Shown: positions 23,055 through 32,193, counted from the stretch's first letter. The stretch is DNA of 33,198 bases from an uncultured Caulobacterales bacterium (GCA_903851655.1 CAINOV010000210.1:1-33198); one strand, 5' to 3'. Numbers and translations are program-made. The notes: generated from the letters alone by a model not told the origin.

Positions 23055-24446
23055 TCAACATTCGATAACGTTGACTGCCAATCCGCCCATGGAGGTCTCC
23101 TTATACTGATCCTTCATGTCCTCCCCCGTGCGCTTCATGGTGGCGATGACCTTGTCGAGGCTGACGAAATGCTCGCCGTCGCCGACCAGGGCGAGGCGCG
23201 CGGCGTCGATGGCCTTGATGGCGCCCATGGCGTTGCGCTCGATGCACGGGATCTGGACCAGTCCGCCGATCGGGTCGCAGGTCAGACCCAGATTGTGCTC
23301 CATGGCGATCTCGGCGGCGTTCTCGATCTGGGCGTTGCTGGCGCCCATGGCCGCAGCAAACCCCGCCGCCGCCATGGAGCAGGCCACCCCGACCTCCCCC
23401 TGGCATCCGACCTCTGCGCCGGATATGGACGCGTTCCGCTTGTAGAGCGCGCCCACGGCGCCGGCGGTCAGCAGGAAGCGGCGCCGCGCCTCCGGGCCGC
23501 CCCGGTGGAAGCGGTCGAAGTAGCGCAGCACCGCCGGCACGATCCCCGCCGCGCCATTGGTGGGCGCGGTGACCACCCGGCCGCCGGCCGCGTTCTCCTC
23601 GTTGACCGCCAGCGCCCAGAGATTGATCCAGTCCATGGCGATCAGCGGGTCGGAGATGTGCTGTTCGGCCCGGGACTTCAGGTCCTCATAGATGCCCCGC
23701 GCCCGCCGTCGCACGTTCAGTCCGCCGGGAAGCACGCCGCTCTGCCGGATGCCCCGCTCGATGCAGCCGTCCATCGCCTCGAAGATCAGGTCGAGACCGG
23801 CCTCGACCTCCGCCGCCGGGCGCAGCGCCGCCTCATTGGCCATCATCAGGTCGGCGATGGTCAGACCGGCGGCGTCCGCCATGGCCAGCAGCTCGGCGGC
23901 GGACGTGAACGGGTAAGGGACCACCGCCGCGTCACCCTCCGGCGCGTTGGCCTCCATCTGCCGGTCATCGGCGACGAAGCCCCCGCCGAGGGAATAGAAG
24001 ATCCGCTCCACCAGCCCGTCGCCGTCGCCCACGGTCACGCGGAACCGCAGGGCGTTGGGGTGGCGCGGCAGCCGGGTCATTCCCTCCCACAACAGGTCCG
24101 TGGCCTCGTCGAAGGCCGTGACCGGGCCCACATGTCCGCCGGCCGCGCCCAGGGGCAAGCGCCCGGTCGCGCGCAGGTCCGCCAGGGCTGCATCGGCGAT
24201 GTCGGCGTCCAGCGTCGCCGGCAGAAACCCCAGCAGGCCCAGCAGCACCGCCCGGTCCGTGGCGTGCCCCCGGCCGGTCAGGGCGAGGGAGCCATAGAGC
24301 GTGACCTCCACCCGCGAGACCCGCGCCAGCTGTTCCGCCTCGGCCAGTTCCGCCAGCAGGCGCCCGGCTGCGGTCATGGGCCCCATGGTGTGCGAACTTG
24401 ACGGTCCGACGCCCAGCTTGAACAGGTCGAAGACACTGGTGGTCAT
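23055..24446 (-). CDS. sdaA: L-serine ammonia-lyase (iron-sulfur type)
   Basis: This 463-residue enzyme deaminates L-serine to pyruvate and ammonia in the cytoplasm. It is a single-chain iron-sulfur serine dehydratase. The N-terminal beta domain carries [11 protein letters not shown] (14-24) and the alpha domain follows from about 190. The three Cys that hold the [4Fe-4S] cluster are C348 ([11 protein letters not shown]), C390 ([10 protein letters not shown]) and C401 (IPCIERNAM), and APTNGAAGI is also conserved. The C-terminus ending in Cys is typical. The ATG at 24446 follows GAGGAG, rather than the track start at 24509. It is divergent from an XRE-cupin regulator with a shared operator-like inverted repeat between them. 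With kbl-tdh and glycine-to-serine conversion it would complete threonine breakdown to pyruvate. Confidence 0.96.
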   Translation of the reverse strand: MTTSVFDLFKLGVGPSSSHTMGPMTAAGRLLAELAEAEQLARVSRVEVTLYGSLALTGRGHATDRAVLLGLLGFLPATLDADIADAALADLRATGRLPLGAAGGHVGPVTAFDEATDLLWEGMTRLPRHPNALRFRVTVGDGDGLVERIFYSLGGGFVADDRQMEANAPEGDAAVVPYPFTSAAELLAMADAAGLTIADLMMANEAALRPAAEVEAGLDLIFEAMDGCIERGIRQSGVLPGGLNVRRRARGIYEDLKSRAEQHISDPLIAMDWINLWALAVNEENAAGGRVVTAPTNGAAGIVPAVLRYFDRFHRGGPEARRRFLLTAGAVGALYKRNASISGAEVGCQGEVGVACSMAAAGFAAAMGASNAQIENAAEIAMEHNLGLTCDPIGGLVQIPCIERNAMGAIKAIDAARLALVGDGEHFVSLDKVIATMKRTGEDMKDQYKETSMGGLAVNVIEC

Positions 24447-24509
24447 GGACACTCCTCGCCGCACAGGGCGGTCGCTCGCAGGGACAAGGCTTAGCTGGAG
24501 ATTCCACAA

Positions 24510-24527
24510 ATTCCAATATACAGGAAT
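24510..24527. promoter_or_regulatory. Putative operator ATTCC-N8-GGAAT between sdaA and the XRE regulator
   Basis: ATTCC-AATATACA-GGAAT is a perfect five-base inverted repeat with an eight-base spacer, and an extra ATTCC lies at 24501-24505. It stands in the divergent region of sdaA and the regulator. The same half-site spacing recurs before kbl, and TATATTGGA is shared by both regions. Binding by the XRE-cupin protein is inferred. Confidence 0.5.
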
Positions 24528-24565
24528 ATTCAGCCCGACGCGTTCCGCCGCCAGGACCCTTGCGC

Positions 24566-25132
24566 ATGACCGACGAAGCGCCCCTCCTCGGGCCCCACAT
24601 CCAGCAGCTGCGCAAGCGTCGGCGCCTGACCCTCGAGCAACTGGCCTCGCTCAGCGGCGTTTCGCGCTCGATGCTGAGCCAGATCGAACGCAGCCAGGCC
24701 AATCCCACCTTCGCCACCCTCTGGAACCTGACCAAGGCGCTGAGCGTGGACATCAGCGAACTGGTGGGCGGGCGGGCCAATACGCCCCCCGCCGCCCCGG
24801 CGATCGATGTGGTCGGCGGTCACTTCGTCCCGGAAATCCGGTCGGAAGACGGCTTGTGCACCCTGCGGATCCTCAGCCCGGCCCAGTCGGTGGGACGCAC
24901 GGAATGGTATGAAATCCTGCTGGAGCCAAATGGCGCCCTGGTGTCGGCCCCGCACGCCGCCGGGGCGATGGAGCATGTCACCGTGATCGAGGGCGAGCTC
25001 GAGGTCGTCTCGGGCGCCACCGTCGCCCGGGCGCCGGCCCACGGCGTCGCCCGCTATCCGGCGGACGTGCCCCACGCCCTGCGCAACCTCTCCCCGGGCC
25101 GCACCCGGGCGTTTCTCGTCGTCGCCAACTGA
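24566..25132 (+). CDS. XRE-cupin transcriptional regulator
   Basis: This is a 188-residue regulator. An N-terminal XRE/Cro helix-turn-helix (about 8-66: LRKRRRLTLEQLASLSGVSRSMLSQIERSQANPT) is followed by a C-terminal cupin (about 105-185: EHVTVIEGELEV to YPADVPHALRN) expected to sense a small ligand. Members of this class often control amino-acid or polyamine use. The ATG at 24566 has AGGA ten bases upstream; the track's TTG at 24560 is too close to it. It is transcribed away from sdaA and is followed by kbl-tdh on the same strand after about 100 bases. It is the likely local regulator of both, with serine, threonine or glycine as the possible signal. Confidence 0.92.
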   Translation: MTDEAPLLGPHIQQLRKRRRLTLEQLASLSGVSRSMLSQIERSQANPTFATLWNLTKALSVDISELVGGRANTPPAAPAIDVVGGHFVPEIRSEDGLCTLRILSPAQSVGRTEWYEILLEPNGALVSAPHAAGAMEHVTVIEGELEVVSGATVARAPAHGVARYPADVPHALRNLSPGRTRAFLVVAN

Positions 25133-25168
25133 TCGGAGCGCCGCCTTCGGTGCGGCGATGGGCGGAAA

Positions 25169-25206
25169 ATTCCTAGATATCGGACGCCTGATCCGCTATA
25201 TTGGAT
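25169..25206. promoter_or_regulatory. Two tandem operator-like sites before kbl
   Basis: ATTCC-TAGATATC-GGA (25169-25184) and ATCC-GCTATATT-GGAT (25191-25206) share the TCC-N8-GGA layout of the sdaA/regulator site. Their centres are 21 bases apart, two helical turns, so dimers could bind cooperatively. They precede the kbl ATG by about 30 bases and may overlap its promoter. Confidence 0.5.
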
Positions 25207-25234
25207 TATCCCGTTCGAGCCCGGATGATCCGCG

Positions 25235-26449
25235 ATGCCCAGCCAGTTCTATTCCGATGTCGCCACCCAGCTGCGGGACATCGACGACCAGGGCCTGACC
25301 AAGCCCGAGCGGGTGATCCTGTCCCGCCAGGGGGCGGAGATCACGGTGCGCGCCGGGGACGGCCGCGCGGTCCCGGCCCTGAACTTCTGCGCCAACAACT
25401 ATCTGGGCCTGGCCGGCGACCCCAGGATCTCCGAGGCGGCGGAGCGGGCGAGCCGCGACTGGGGCGCGGGCCTGGCGTCGGTCCGGTTCATCTGCGGCAC
25501 GCAAGGGATCCACAAGACGCTGGAACAGGCCACCGCCGAGTGGCTGGGCTACGAGGACGCGATCCTGTTCGCCGCCTGCTTCGACGCCAACGGCGCCGTG
25601 TTCGAGCCCCTGTTCGGCGAAGGCGACGCCATCGTGTCCGACGCCCTGAACCACGCCTCGATCATCGACGGGGTGCGGCTGTCCAAGGCCCGCCGGTATC
25701 GCTACGCCGCCAATGACATGGCCGAGCTGGAGGCCCAGCTGACCGCCGCCCGGGCCGAGGGCGCCCGCAACATCATCATCGCCACCGACGGCGTCTTTTC
25801 CATGGACGGCCACATCGCCAACCTGCCGGAGCTGACCCGACTGGCCGACCGGTTCGAAGCCCTGGTCATGGTCGACGACTGCCACGCCACCGGCCATATC
25901 GGCCCCGGCGGCCGCGGGACCGGCGCCTACCATGGCGTGGAGGGTCGGATCGACATCCTCACCGGCACCTATGGCAAGACCCTCGGCGGCGCCATGGGCG
26001 GCTTCATCGCCGCTCGCCGGGAGGTGATCGACCTGCTGCGCCAGCGCGCCCGCCCCTACCTGTTCTCCAACGCCCTGGCCCCGTCCGTCTGCGGCGCAGC
26101 CCTGGCCGCCATCGAGATCGCCCGGTCCGCGGAAGGCGACGCCCTGCGCCGGCGGCTGACGGACAACGCCGCGCGCTTCCGCACCGGCATGGCCGCCGCC
26201 GGGTTCGAGCTGAAGCCCGGCGAGACGCCGATCGTGCCGGTCATGCTGGGCGATGCGCGCCTCGCCCAGTCCATGGCGGCGCAGCTGCTGGACGAAGGGG
26301 TCTATGTCACCGGCTTCTCCTTCCCCGTCGTGCCCCGCGGGCAGGCGCGGATCCGGACCCAGCTGTCGGCGGCGCATACGCCGGACCAGATCGACCGGAC
26401 CATCGCCGCCTTCCAGCGGGTCCGCAGCCAGTTGGGAGACAAGGCATGA
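25235..26449 (+). CDS. kbl: Glycine C-acetyltransferase (2-amino-3-ketobutyrate CoA ligase)
   Basis: This is a 404-residue PLP enzyme of the alpha-oxoamine synthase family. It cleaves 2-amino-3-oxobutyrate with CoA to glycine and acetyl-CoA, the second step of threonine degradation. Seen: [13 protein letters not shown] (51-63), [16 protein letters not shown] (82-97), [12 protein letters not shown] (135-146), [12 protein letters not shown] (212-223) and the PLP lysine K248 in [14 protein letters not shown]. The length matches the family. The stop overlaps the tdh start by ATGA, so the two are translationally coupled. The ribosome-binding site is weak. Tandem operator-like repeats lie just upstream. 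Confidence 0.97.
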   Translation: MPSQFYSDVATQLRDIDDQGLTKPERVILSRQGAEITVRAGDGRAVPALNFCANNYLGLAGDPRISEAAERASRDWGAGLASVRFICGTQGIHKTLEQATAEWLGYEDAILFAACFDANGAVFEPLFGEGDAIVSDALNHASIIDGVRLSKARRYRYAANDMAELEAQLTAARAEGARNIIIATDGVFSMDGHIANLPELTRLADRFEALVMVDDCHATGHIGPGGRGTGAYHGVEGRIDILTGTYGKTLGGAMGGFIAARREVIDLLRQRARPYLFSNALAPSVCGAALAAIEIARSAEGDALRRRLTDNAARFRTGMAAAGFELKPGETPIVPVMLGDARLAQSMAAQLLDEGVYVTGFSFPVVPRGQARIRTQLSAAHTPDQIDRTIAAFQRVRSQLGDKA

Positions 26450-27483
26450 CCGAACCCATGCGCGGCCTGTCCAAGCTGAAGCCCGAGACCGGCATCTGGC
26501 GGGTCACGGCGCCCGTGCCGACCCCGGGGCCGGAGGACGTGCTGATCCGCGTCCGCCGCACAGCCATCTGCGGCACCGATGTGCACATCTACAAGTGGGA
26601 CGACTGGGCCGCGCGGACGATCCCGACGCCCATGATCGTCGGCCATGAGTTCTCCGGCGAGATCGTCGAGATCGGCGCCCGGGTCGACCGCCCCCTGCGC
26701 GTGGGCCAGCGCGTCTCCGGCGAAGGGCATATCGTCAACCTGCATTCCGCCGCCAGCCGGGCCGGCCGGTTCCACCTGGATCCGGAAACCCGGGGCGTGG
26801 GAGTCAATCGCCAGGGGGCGTTTGCGGACTATCTCTGCATCCCGGCCTTCAATGTGGTTCCCCTGCCGGAGGAGGTCAGCTTCGACGTGGGCGCCCTTCT
26901 CGATCCGTTCGGCAACGCCGTTCACACGGCCCAGCAGTTCGACCTGATGGGCGAGGACGTGCTGATCACCGGCGCCGGTCCGATCGGGGCGATGGCCGCC
27001 GCCGTCGCCCGGCGCGCAGGGGCCCGCAGCGTGGTCATCACCGACCAGAACGACCTGCGGCTGCAGATCGCCGCGCGCCTGGCGGACGTGCGCCCCGTGA
27101 ACATCCTCAAGGAGGACCTGCGGGACGTGATGGCCGAGCTGCGCATCGACAACGGCTTCGCCGTGGCTCTGGAGATGTCCGGCGCCCCGCCGGCGATCAA
27201 CCAGGCCATCGACGTGCTGGGCATGGGCGGCCGGATGGCGATGCTGGGCATTCCCCCGGGGGATGCGACGGTGAACTGGTCGGACATCATCATGAAGGCC
27301 CTGAAGATCCACGGGGTCTATGGCCGGGAGATGTTCGAGACCTGGCGCAAGATGTTCGGCCTGATCCGCGGCGGGCTGGATCTCGAGCCGCTGATCACTC
27401 ACCGTTTCCCGATGGAGGACTTCCAGCCGGGCTTTGACGCGGCGGTCTCCGGCCAGGCGGGCAAGGTCGTGCTGTCCTGGTAG
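26446..27483 (+). CDS. tdh: L-threonine 3-dehydrogenase
   Basis: This 345-residue NAD-dependent MDR enzyme oxidises L-threonine to 2-amino-3-oxobutyrate, the substrate of Kbl. The catalytic zinc site is present: C42 and T44/H47 in [11 protein letters not shown], and H67/E68 in VGHEFSGE. The Rossmann motif is [12 protein letters not shown]. The C-terminal half ([25 protein letters not shown]) matches TDH closely. Unusually, the four Cys of the structural zinc lobe found in E. coli TDH are missing: the segment after VSGEGH reads [17 protein letters not shown]. This is a zinc-lobe-less variant, which I recall from other Proteobacteria. It is coupled to kbl by four-base overlap. Confidence 0.96.
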   Translation: MTEPMRGLSKLKPETGIWRVTAPVPTPGPEDVLIRVRRTAICGTDVHIYKWDDWAARTIPTPMIVGHEFSGEIVEIGARVDRPLRVGQRVSGEGHIVNLHSAASRAGRFHLDPETRGVGVNRQGAFADYLCIPAFNVVPLPEEVSFDVGALLDPFGNAVHTAQQFDLMGEDVLITGAGPIGAMAAAVARRAGARSVVITDQNDLRLQIAARLADVRPVNILKEDLRDVMAELRIDNGFAVALEMSGAPPAINQAIDVLGMGGRMAMLGIPPGDATVNWSDIIMKALKIHGVYGREMFETWRKMFGLIRGGLDLEPLITHRFPMEDFQPGFDAAVSGQAGKVVLSW

Positions 27484-27490
27484 GCAGACG

Positions 27491-27516
27491 CTGGGGTCCG
27501 TCGCCGCGGACCCTAG
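27491..27516 (+). terminator. Hairpin terminator after kbl-tdh
   Basis: CTGGGGTCCG, loop TCGCCG, CGGACCCTAG forms a ten-pair stem with one G-T pair, eight bases after the tdh stop. The following bases are C-rich and not a T-tract, so termination may need Rho or other help. Confidence 0.5.
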
Positions 27517-27530
27517 CCTCCGGCCCCGAA

Positions 27531-27546
27531 TGCAGCATAGTCTGCA
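27531..27546. promoter_or_regulatory. TGCAG-N6-CTGCA inverted repeat before the M28 peptidase
   Basis: TGCAG-CATAGT-CTGCA is a perfect inverted repeat 30 bases before the peptidase ATG. It differs from the TCC-N8-GGA motif, so a different regulator would use it, if any. Confidence 0.35.
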
Positions 27547-27575
27547 CGCGAAGGTGTCACCGGAGTTTCAACCCC

Positions 27576-29858
27576 ATGTCGTTGTCCACGTCCCTGTTTG
27601 CCGGCGTCGCCGCGGGCCTCATGCTCACGGCCGCCGCCGGCGCGTCCGCCGGGCCGATGATCGGCTTCACGCCCCAGGGCGCGGCCACGGAACAGGCGCT
27701 GGAGAGCCGGTTCGACCAGGCCCTCAGCGGCGAGGAGATGAAGGGCTGGCTGGAGACGATGTCGTCGGAGCCGAACCATGTGGGCTCCCCCCATGACAAG
27801 GCCAATGCCGAGCTGATGCTGGCCAAGTTCAAGTCCTGGGGCTGGGACGCCCGGATCGAGACCTTCGACATCCTCTATCCCACGCCGATTGCGGAAAAGC
27901 TGGAGCTGCTGGGGTCCCGTCCCTTCACCGCCGCCCTGCACGAAACCCCGGTGGAGGGGGACCGCACGTCGGGCAAGACCGCCACCGCCCTGCCACCCTA
28001 TGTGGCCTACCAGGGCGACGGCGACGTGACCGCCGACATCGTCTATGTGAACTACGGCATGCCCGAGGACTACAAGGCGCTGGAGCGCCTGGGCGTCTCG
28101 GTCAAGGGCAAGATCGTCCTCGCCCGCTACGGCGCCGGCTGGCGCGGCCTGAAGCCGCAGCTGGCCGAAGAACACGGCGCCGCAGGCTGCCTGATCTTCT
28201 CCGATCCCGCCGACGACGGCTACGCCACCGATGACGTCTGGCCCAAGGGCGGCCAGCGTCCGCCGCAGGGGGTGCAGCGCGGCTCGGTGCAGAAGATGAT
28301 GATCTATGCCGGCGACCCGCTGACGCCCGGCGTCGGCGCCACCAAGGACGCCAAGCGCCTGACCCGCGAGACGGCGCAGACCATCCTTCACATCCCCGCC
28401 CTGCCGATCTCCTACGCCGACGCCCAGCCGTTCCTCGAGGCCATGGGCGGCCCGCTGGCGCCGCGCAACTTCCGCGGGGCGCTGCCGATCACCTATCGGG
28501 TGGGCGGCGCCGGCGCGGCCTCGGCCCATCTGCTGGTCAAGTCCGACTGGAGCCTCAAGCCCATCTACGACGTGATCGCGGTGATGAAGGGCAAGGAGTA
28601 TCCCGACCAGTGGGTGGTCCGCGGCAACCACCATGACGGCTGGGTGTTCGGCGCCACCGATCCCCTGTCGGGCAATGTCGTGCTGATGGAGGAGGCCAAG
28701 GCCATCGGCGCCCTGGCCAGGACCGGCTGGCGGCCGAAGCGCACCCTGGTCTACGCCAGCTGGGACGCAGAGGAGCCGGGCCTGATCGGCTCCACCGAAT
28801 GGGCGGAGGCGCATGCGGACGAGCTGCAGAAGAAGGCCGTCGCCTACATCAATTCGGATTCCAATGACCGGGGCTATCTGGGCGCCGAAGGCAGCCACAG
28901 CCTCCAGACCCTGATGAACCAGGTCGCCGGCGACGTGCCCGACCCAGAGACCGGCGTGTCGGTGGCCCAGCGCCAGCGCGCCCTGGCGGAGGTCGAGGGC
29001 GCCCGCCCCGGCGCGCGGGAGGACGTCAAGCTCGTGGCCCGCATCGCCGCCGAGGGAGGCGAGCTTCCCCTGGCCCCCCTGGGGTCTGGATCCGACTACA
29101 GCGCCTTCATCCAGCACCTGGGGGTCGCCTCGATCAATCTCGGCTTCGGCGGCGAGGGCGAGATGGGCGGGGTCTATCACTCCATCTATGACAGCTATGA
29201 CCACTATCTGCGCTATGGCGACCCGACCTTCCGCTACGAGGTGGCGCTGGCCCAGACCGCCGGTCGCGTGATGTTGCGGCTGGCAGACGCCGACGCGCCG
29301 CCGATGCGGCTGCAACCGGTGTCCGCCGGCGTTGCGCACTACCTCAAGGAAGTGAAGCAACTCGTTGAAAAGACAAAGACGGAAGACGCCCAGCTGAGCG
29401 CCCTGATCGCGTCGAAGGCCTATAGCCTGGCCGACGACCCCACCCACCCGACGCAACCGCCGCAGGCGGAGGCGCCGGTCGTGGCGCTGGACTTTGCCGC
29501 CCTCGACGCCGCCAGCGAGCGCCTGTCCCGGGCGACCGCCGCGTTCGACACAGCCTATTCCGCTGCGCTGGGCCATCTGTCCCGCAAGCAGCAGGCGGCG
29601 CTGGAGCCGGTGATGTCCGGGCTGGAGCAGGCCCTGACCGCGCCGGAGGGCCTGCCCGGCCGGCCCTGGTTCCATCACATGATCTATGCGCCGGGCATGC
29701 TGACCGGCTATGGCGCCAAGACCCTGCCCGGCGTGCGGGAGGCCATCGAAAGCCGTCGCTGGTCCGAGGCCCAGACCTATATCGCGGTGGTCGCCCGGAC
29801 GCTGGACGGCTATTCCGACCGTCTCGAAAAGACCGTCGTCAGCCTCAAGGCGCAATAG
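27576..29858 (+). CDS. Exported M28 family metallopeptidase (glutamate carboxypeptidase II-like)
   Basis: This is a 760-residue secreted or periplasmic di-zinc peptidase with the domain layout of human glutamate carboxypeptidase II. The signal peptide spans 1-25 (ASA-G). A protease-associated domain (about 130-310: VYVNYGMPEDYKALERLG, KGKIVLARYG) precedes the M28 catalytic domain, and a transferrin-receptor-like dimerisation domain lies from about 620. Zinc ligands fit H352 (GNHHDGWVFG), D362, catalytic E399 and E400 (WDAEEPG), D428 (NSDSN) and a His in GVYHSIYDSYDHY. It should release C-terminal or N-terminal amino acids from peptides. It lies after tdh and before an amino-acid permease, suggesting peptide scavenging. 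The ATG has GGAG ten bases upstream. Confidence 0.95.
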   Translation: MSLSTSLFAGVAAGLMLTAAAGASAGPMIGFTPQGAATEQALESRFDQALSGEEMKGWLETMSSEPNHVGSPHDKANAELMLAKFKSWGWDARIETFDILYPTPIAEKLELLGSRPFTAALHETPVEGDRTSGKTATALPPYVAYQGDGDVTADIVYVNYGMPEDYKALERLGVSVKGKIVLARYGAGWRGLKPQLAEEHGAAGCLIFSDPADDGYATDDVWPKGGQRPPQGVQRGSVQKMMIYAGDPLTPGVGATKDAKRLTRETAQTILHIPALPISYADAQPFLEAMGGPLAPRNFRGALPITYRVGGAGAASAHLLVKSDWSLKPIYDVIAVMKGKEYPDQWVVRGNHHDGWVFGATDPLSGNVVLMEEAKAIGALARTGWRPKRTLVYASWDAEEPGLIGSTEWAEAHADELQKKAVAYINSDSNDRGYLGAEGSHSLQTLMNQVAGDVPDPETGVSVAQRQRALAEVEGARPGAREDVKLVARIAAEGGELPLAPLGSGSDYSAFIQHLGVASINLGFGGEGEMGGVYHSIYDSYDHYLRYGDPTFRYEVALAQTAGRVMLRLADADAPPMRLQPVSAGVAHYLKEVKQLVEKTKTEDAQLSALIASKAYSLADDPTHPTQPPQAEAPVVALDFAALDAASERLSRATAAFDTAYSAALGHLSRKQQAALEPVMSGLEQALTAPEGLPGRPWFHHMIYAPGMLTGYGAKTLPGVREAIESRRWSEAQTYIAVVARTLDGYSDRLEKTVVSLKAQ

Positions 29859-29909
29859 CCGCCCGCGGGCGATCATCTGCAATATTGGCGTCAGAAGGGG
29901 ATCAGACGC

Positions 29910-31286
29910 GTGACCACCGACCAGGCTGCCGGGACTGTCCAGGAACTGGGCAAGTCCCTGAAATCACGCCATGTGGCCATGATCTCCATCGGCGGGATCA
30001 TCGGCGCCGGGCTGTTTGTCGGCTCCAGCGCCGCCATTTCCAGCGTCGGGCCGGCCATCATTGTCAGCTACACCCTGGCGGGGCTGGTGGTGCTGATGGT
30101 CATGCGCATGCTGGGGGAGATGGCCGTCGCCTACCCCCATATCGGCTCGTTCACCGAGTTCGCGCGTCTGGGCCTGGGCAACTGGGCCGGCTTCACCAAT
30201 GGCTGGCTGTACTGGTACTTCTGGGCCATCGTCGCGGCCATCGAGGCCATAGCCGGCGCCAAGATCATCCACGACTGGGTCCCGGAACTGCCGATCTGGG
30301 TGATCGGCTGGGGCCTGCTGGCCATGATGACGGCCGTCAATCTGATGTCGACGGGCTCTTACGGCGAGTTCGAGTTCTGGTTCGCGTCCCTGAAGGTGGC
30401 GGCGATCATCGCCTTCATCCTGGTCGGCCTGGTGTTCGTCCTCGGGCATGATCCCGTGGCCCATGTCGCCAACCTGAGCCAGGACGGCGGTTTCGCCCCG
30501 TTCGGCGTCTCGGCGGTGCTGAGCGGCGTGGTGGCGGTGATCTTCGCCCTCTGCGGCGCAGAGATCGCCACCATCGCCGCGGCGGAAAGCCCGGAGCCCG
30601 CTCGCACCATCGCCAACATGACCGGCTCGGTCGTGGTCCGGATCCTGCTGTTCTACATCGGCTCGATCAGCCTCATCCTGATGGTCGTCCCCTGGCGGCA
30701 GATCCATTCCGGCGACAGCCCCTTCGCCGTGGCGCTGGAGACCATGAACGTGCCGGCGGCCGCCTTCGCCATGAAGATCGTGGTGCTGACCGCGGTCCTG
30801 TCCTGCCTGAACTCGGCGATCTATGTGTGCTCCCGGGTCATGTTCACCCTGTCGGCCCGGGGGGATGCGCCCAAGGCCCTGGTGAAGCTGAACGGGCGCA
30901 AGGTTCCCGCCCGCGCCATCCTGTTCTGCAGCCTGTTCGGCTATGTGGCGATCTTCGCCTCGGTGGTGTCGCCGGAAAAGGTGTTCGCCTTCCTGGTCAA
31001 CGCCTCGGGCGCCATCATGCTGGTGGTCTATCTGATCACGGCCCTGGCCCAGATCCGCCTGCGACGGCATCTGGAGCGCACGGCCCCCGACCGGCTGGGG
31101 GTCCGGGTGTGGCTGTTCCCGGCGGCCAGCTATGTCACCGTGGCCGCCATGGTCGCCGTAGTGATCGCCATGATCATCACGCCCGCCCGGGCAGTGGAGG
31201 CGTGGTCCAGCCTCGCCGTGGTGGCGGCGGTTCTCGCGCTCTACGCGGTGTTCCGCCTGGGACGGGGCGGAAAGGTGGAGATCTGA
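29910..31286 (+). CDS. APC-superfamily amino acid permease
   Basis: This is a 458-residue inner-membrane permease with about twelve transmembrane helices, of the amino acid transporter (GabP/CycA/AroP-like) branch. The TM1 motif ISIGGIIGAGLFVGSS is diagnostic, and EMAVAYPHIGSFTEFAR and CGAEIATIAAAESPEPAR are typical of this branch. The substrate is an amino acid or GABA-like compound; the context with serine and threonine catabolism suggests one of these or a peptidase product. The GTG start at 29910 has AAGGGG nine bases before. It follows the M28 peptidase by 51 bases and is probably in the same transcript. Only four bases separate its stop from the convergent cyclophilin. Confidence 0.93.
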   Translation: MTTDQAAGTVQELGKSLKSRHVAMISIGGIIGAGLFVGSSAAISSVGPAIIVSYTLAGLVVLMVMRMLGEMAVAYPHIGSFTEFARLGLGNWAGFTNGWLYWYFWAIVAAIEAIAGAKIIHDWVPELPIWVIGWGLLAMMTAVNLMSTGSYGEFEFWFASLKVAAIIAFILVGLVFVLGHDPVAHVANLSQDGGFAPFGVSAVLSGVVAVIFALCGAEIATIAAAESPEPARTIANMTGSVVVRILLFYIGSISLILMVVPWRQIHSGDSPFAVALETMNVPAAAFAMKIVVLTAVLSCLNSAIYVCSRVMFTLSARGDAPKALVKLNGRKVPARAILFCSLFGYVAIFASVVSPEKVFAFLVNASGAIMLVVYLITALAQIRLRRHLERTAPDRLGVRVWLFPAASYVTVAAMVAVVIAMIITPARAVEAWSSLAVVAAVLALYAVFRLGRGGKVEI

Positions 31287-31290
31287 CCGA

Positions 31291-32193
31291 TCAATCGGCC
31301 GGGCTGGCGGCGCTCGTCGCCTTGGCCCGGTCCTTGACCGGCACATCCAGGTCGCAGACGGTGAAATCCGGACCCTTGCGGTCCTTGATCACCGCCGACG
31401 TGGCCATGAAGTTCGCAGACTTCAGGCTCAGGCGCGACAGGGCGACGCTTTCGCCTGGCGGCAGGTCCGATCCCAGGCGCACCCGGGTCATCTTGTCCTG
31501 CGGCGGCGTCACCGGCTCGCCCACCTTGATCAGGCGGACGAATTCCAGCCCCTGCAGCACCCGTCCGAACGCCGTGTAGCGCTGGTCGATGGAGGCGGAA
31601 GTCTGGCGGATGATGAAGAACTGGCTGTTGGCCGAGTCCGGCTTGTCCGCCCGGGCCATGCCCAGGACGCCCGGGCAGAACATACCCCAGGCCGACACCG
31701 AGCCGGACGCGCTCATGCTGAGCAGGGTGTCGGACTGGCTGCCCACCGGCATGGCGCCCAGGAAGCCCGTGGTCTGGCCATGATCCACGGTCAGGGGCGC
31801 GAAATCGGTGGCGGGGGTTCGACGGAACGTGAATTCCGCCGCCAGGTCCGGCAGGGTCGACCCGCCGGTGCCGGTGTTGGTGGGATCCCCCGTCTGGGCC
31901 ATGAACTGGTCGATCACCCGGAAGAAGGTCTGGCCGTCATAGAAGTGCTGGCGGGCGAGGGTCTTGATCCGCTCCACGGTCAGGGGCGCCAGCGACGGAT
32001 AGAGCTCGGCGACGATCCGGCCGCGGGTGGTGTCGATCACCAGAAGATTGTCCGGATCCACCTGGACCCAGTCGCTCTCCTGCACCGCAGGAACCGGCGG
32101 CGGACCGACAGGCTTCTTCGGCTTGGCGACGGCGGGGGCGGCGACAAGACTTCCGGCGACCGCAGCGGCCAGCATCATGCGAAAAGAGATCAT
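31291..32193 (-). CDS. Exported cyclophilin-type peptidylprolyl isomerase
   Basis: This is a 300-residue periplasmic cyclophilin. The signal peptide spans 1-23 (AVA-K), then a Pro/Lys-rich linker. The cyclophilin domain has DTTRGRIVAELYP (54-66), the active-site stretch FFRVIDQFMAQTGDPTNTGTGG (90-111), GVLGMARADKPDSANSQFFI and YTAFGRVLQGLEFV. It speeds prolyl cis-trans isomerisation of exported proteins. Insertions make it longer than E. coli PpiA. The gene lies 13 bases downstream of coaD, in the gyrA-coaD-PPIase order common in alphaproteobacteria. Start at ATG 32193; ATGs at 32178/32175 are possible alternatives. Confidence 0.93.
   Translation of the reverse strand: MISFRMMLAAAVAGSLVAAPAVAKPKKPVGPPPVPAVQESDWVQVDPDNLLVIDTTRGRIVAELYPSLAPLTVERIKTLARQHFYDGQTFFRVIDQFMAQTGDPTNTGTGGSTLPDLAAEFTFRRTPATDFAPLTVDHGQTTGFLGAMPVGSQSDTLLSMSASGSVSAWGMFCPGVLGMARADKPDSANSQFFIIRQTSASIDQRYTAFGRVLQGLEFVRLIKVGEPVTPPQDKMTRVRLGSDLPPGESVALSRLSLKSANFMATSAVIKDRKGPDFTVCDLDVPVKDRAKATSAASPAD

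Noticed and set aside
27513-29882. 789-residue minus-strand ORF
   Set aside because: Antisense to the M28 peptidase, which has clear domains and catalytic residues.
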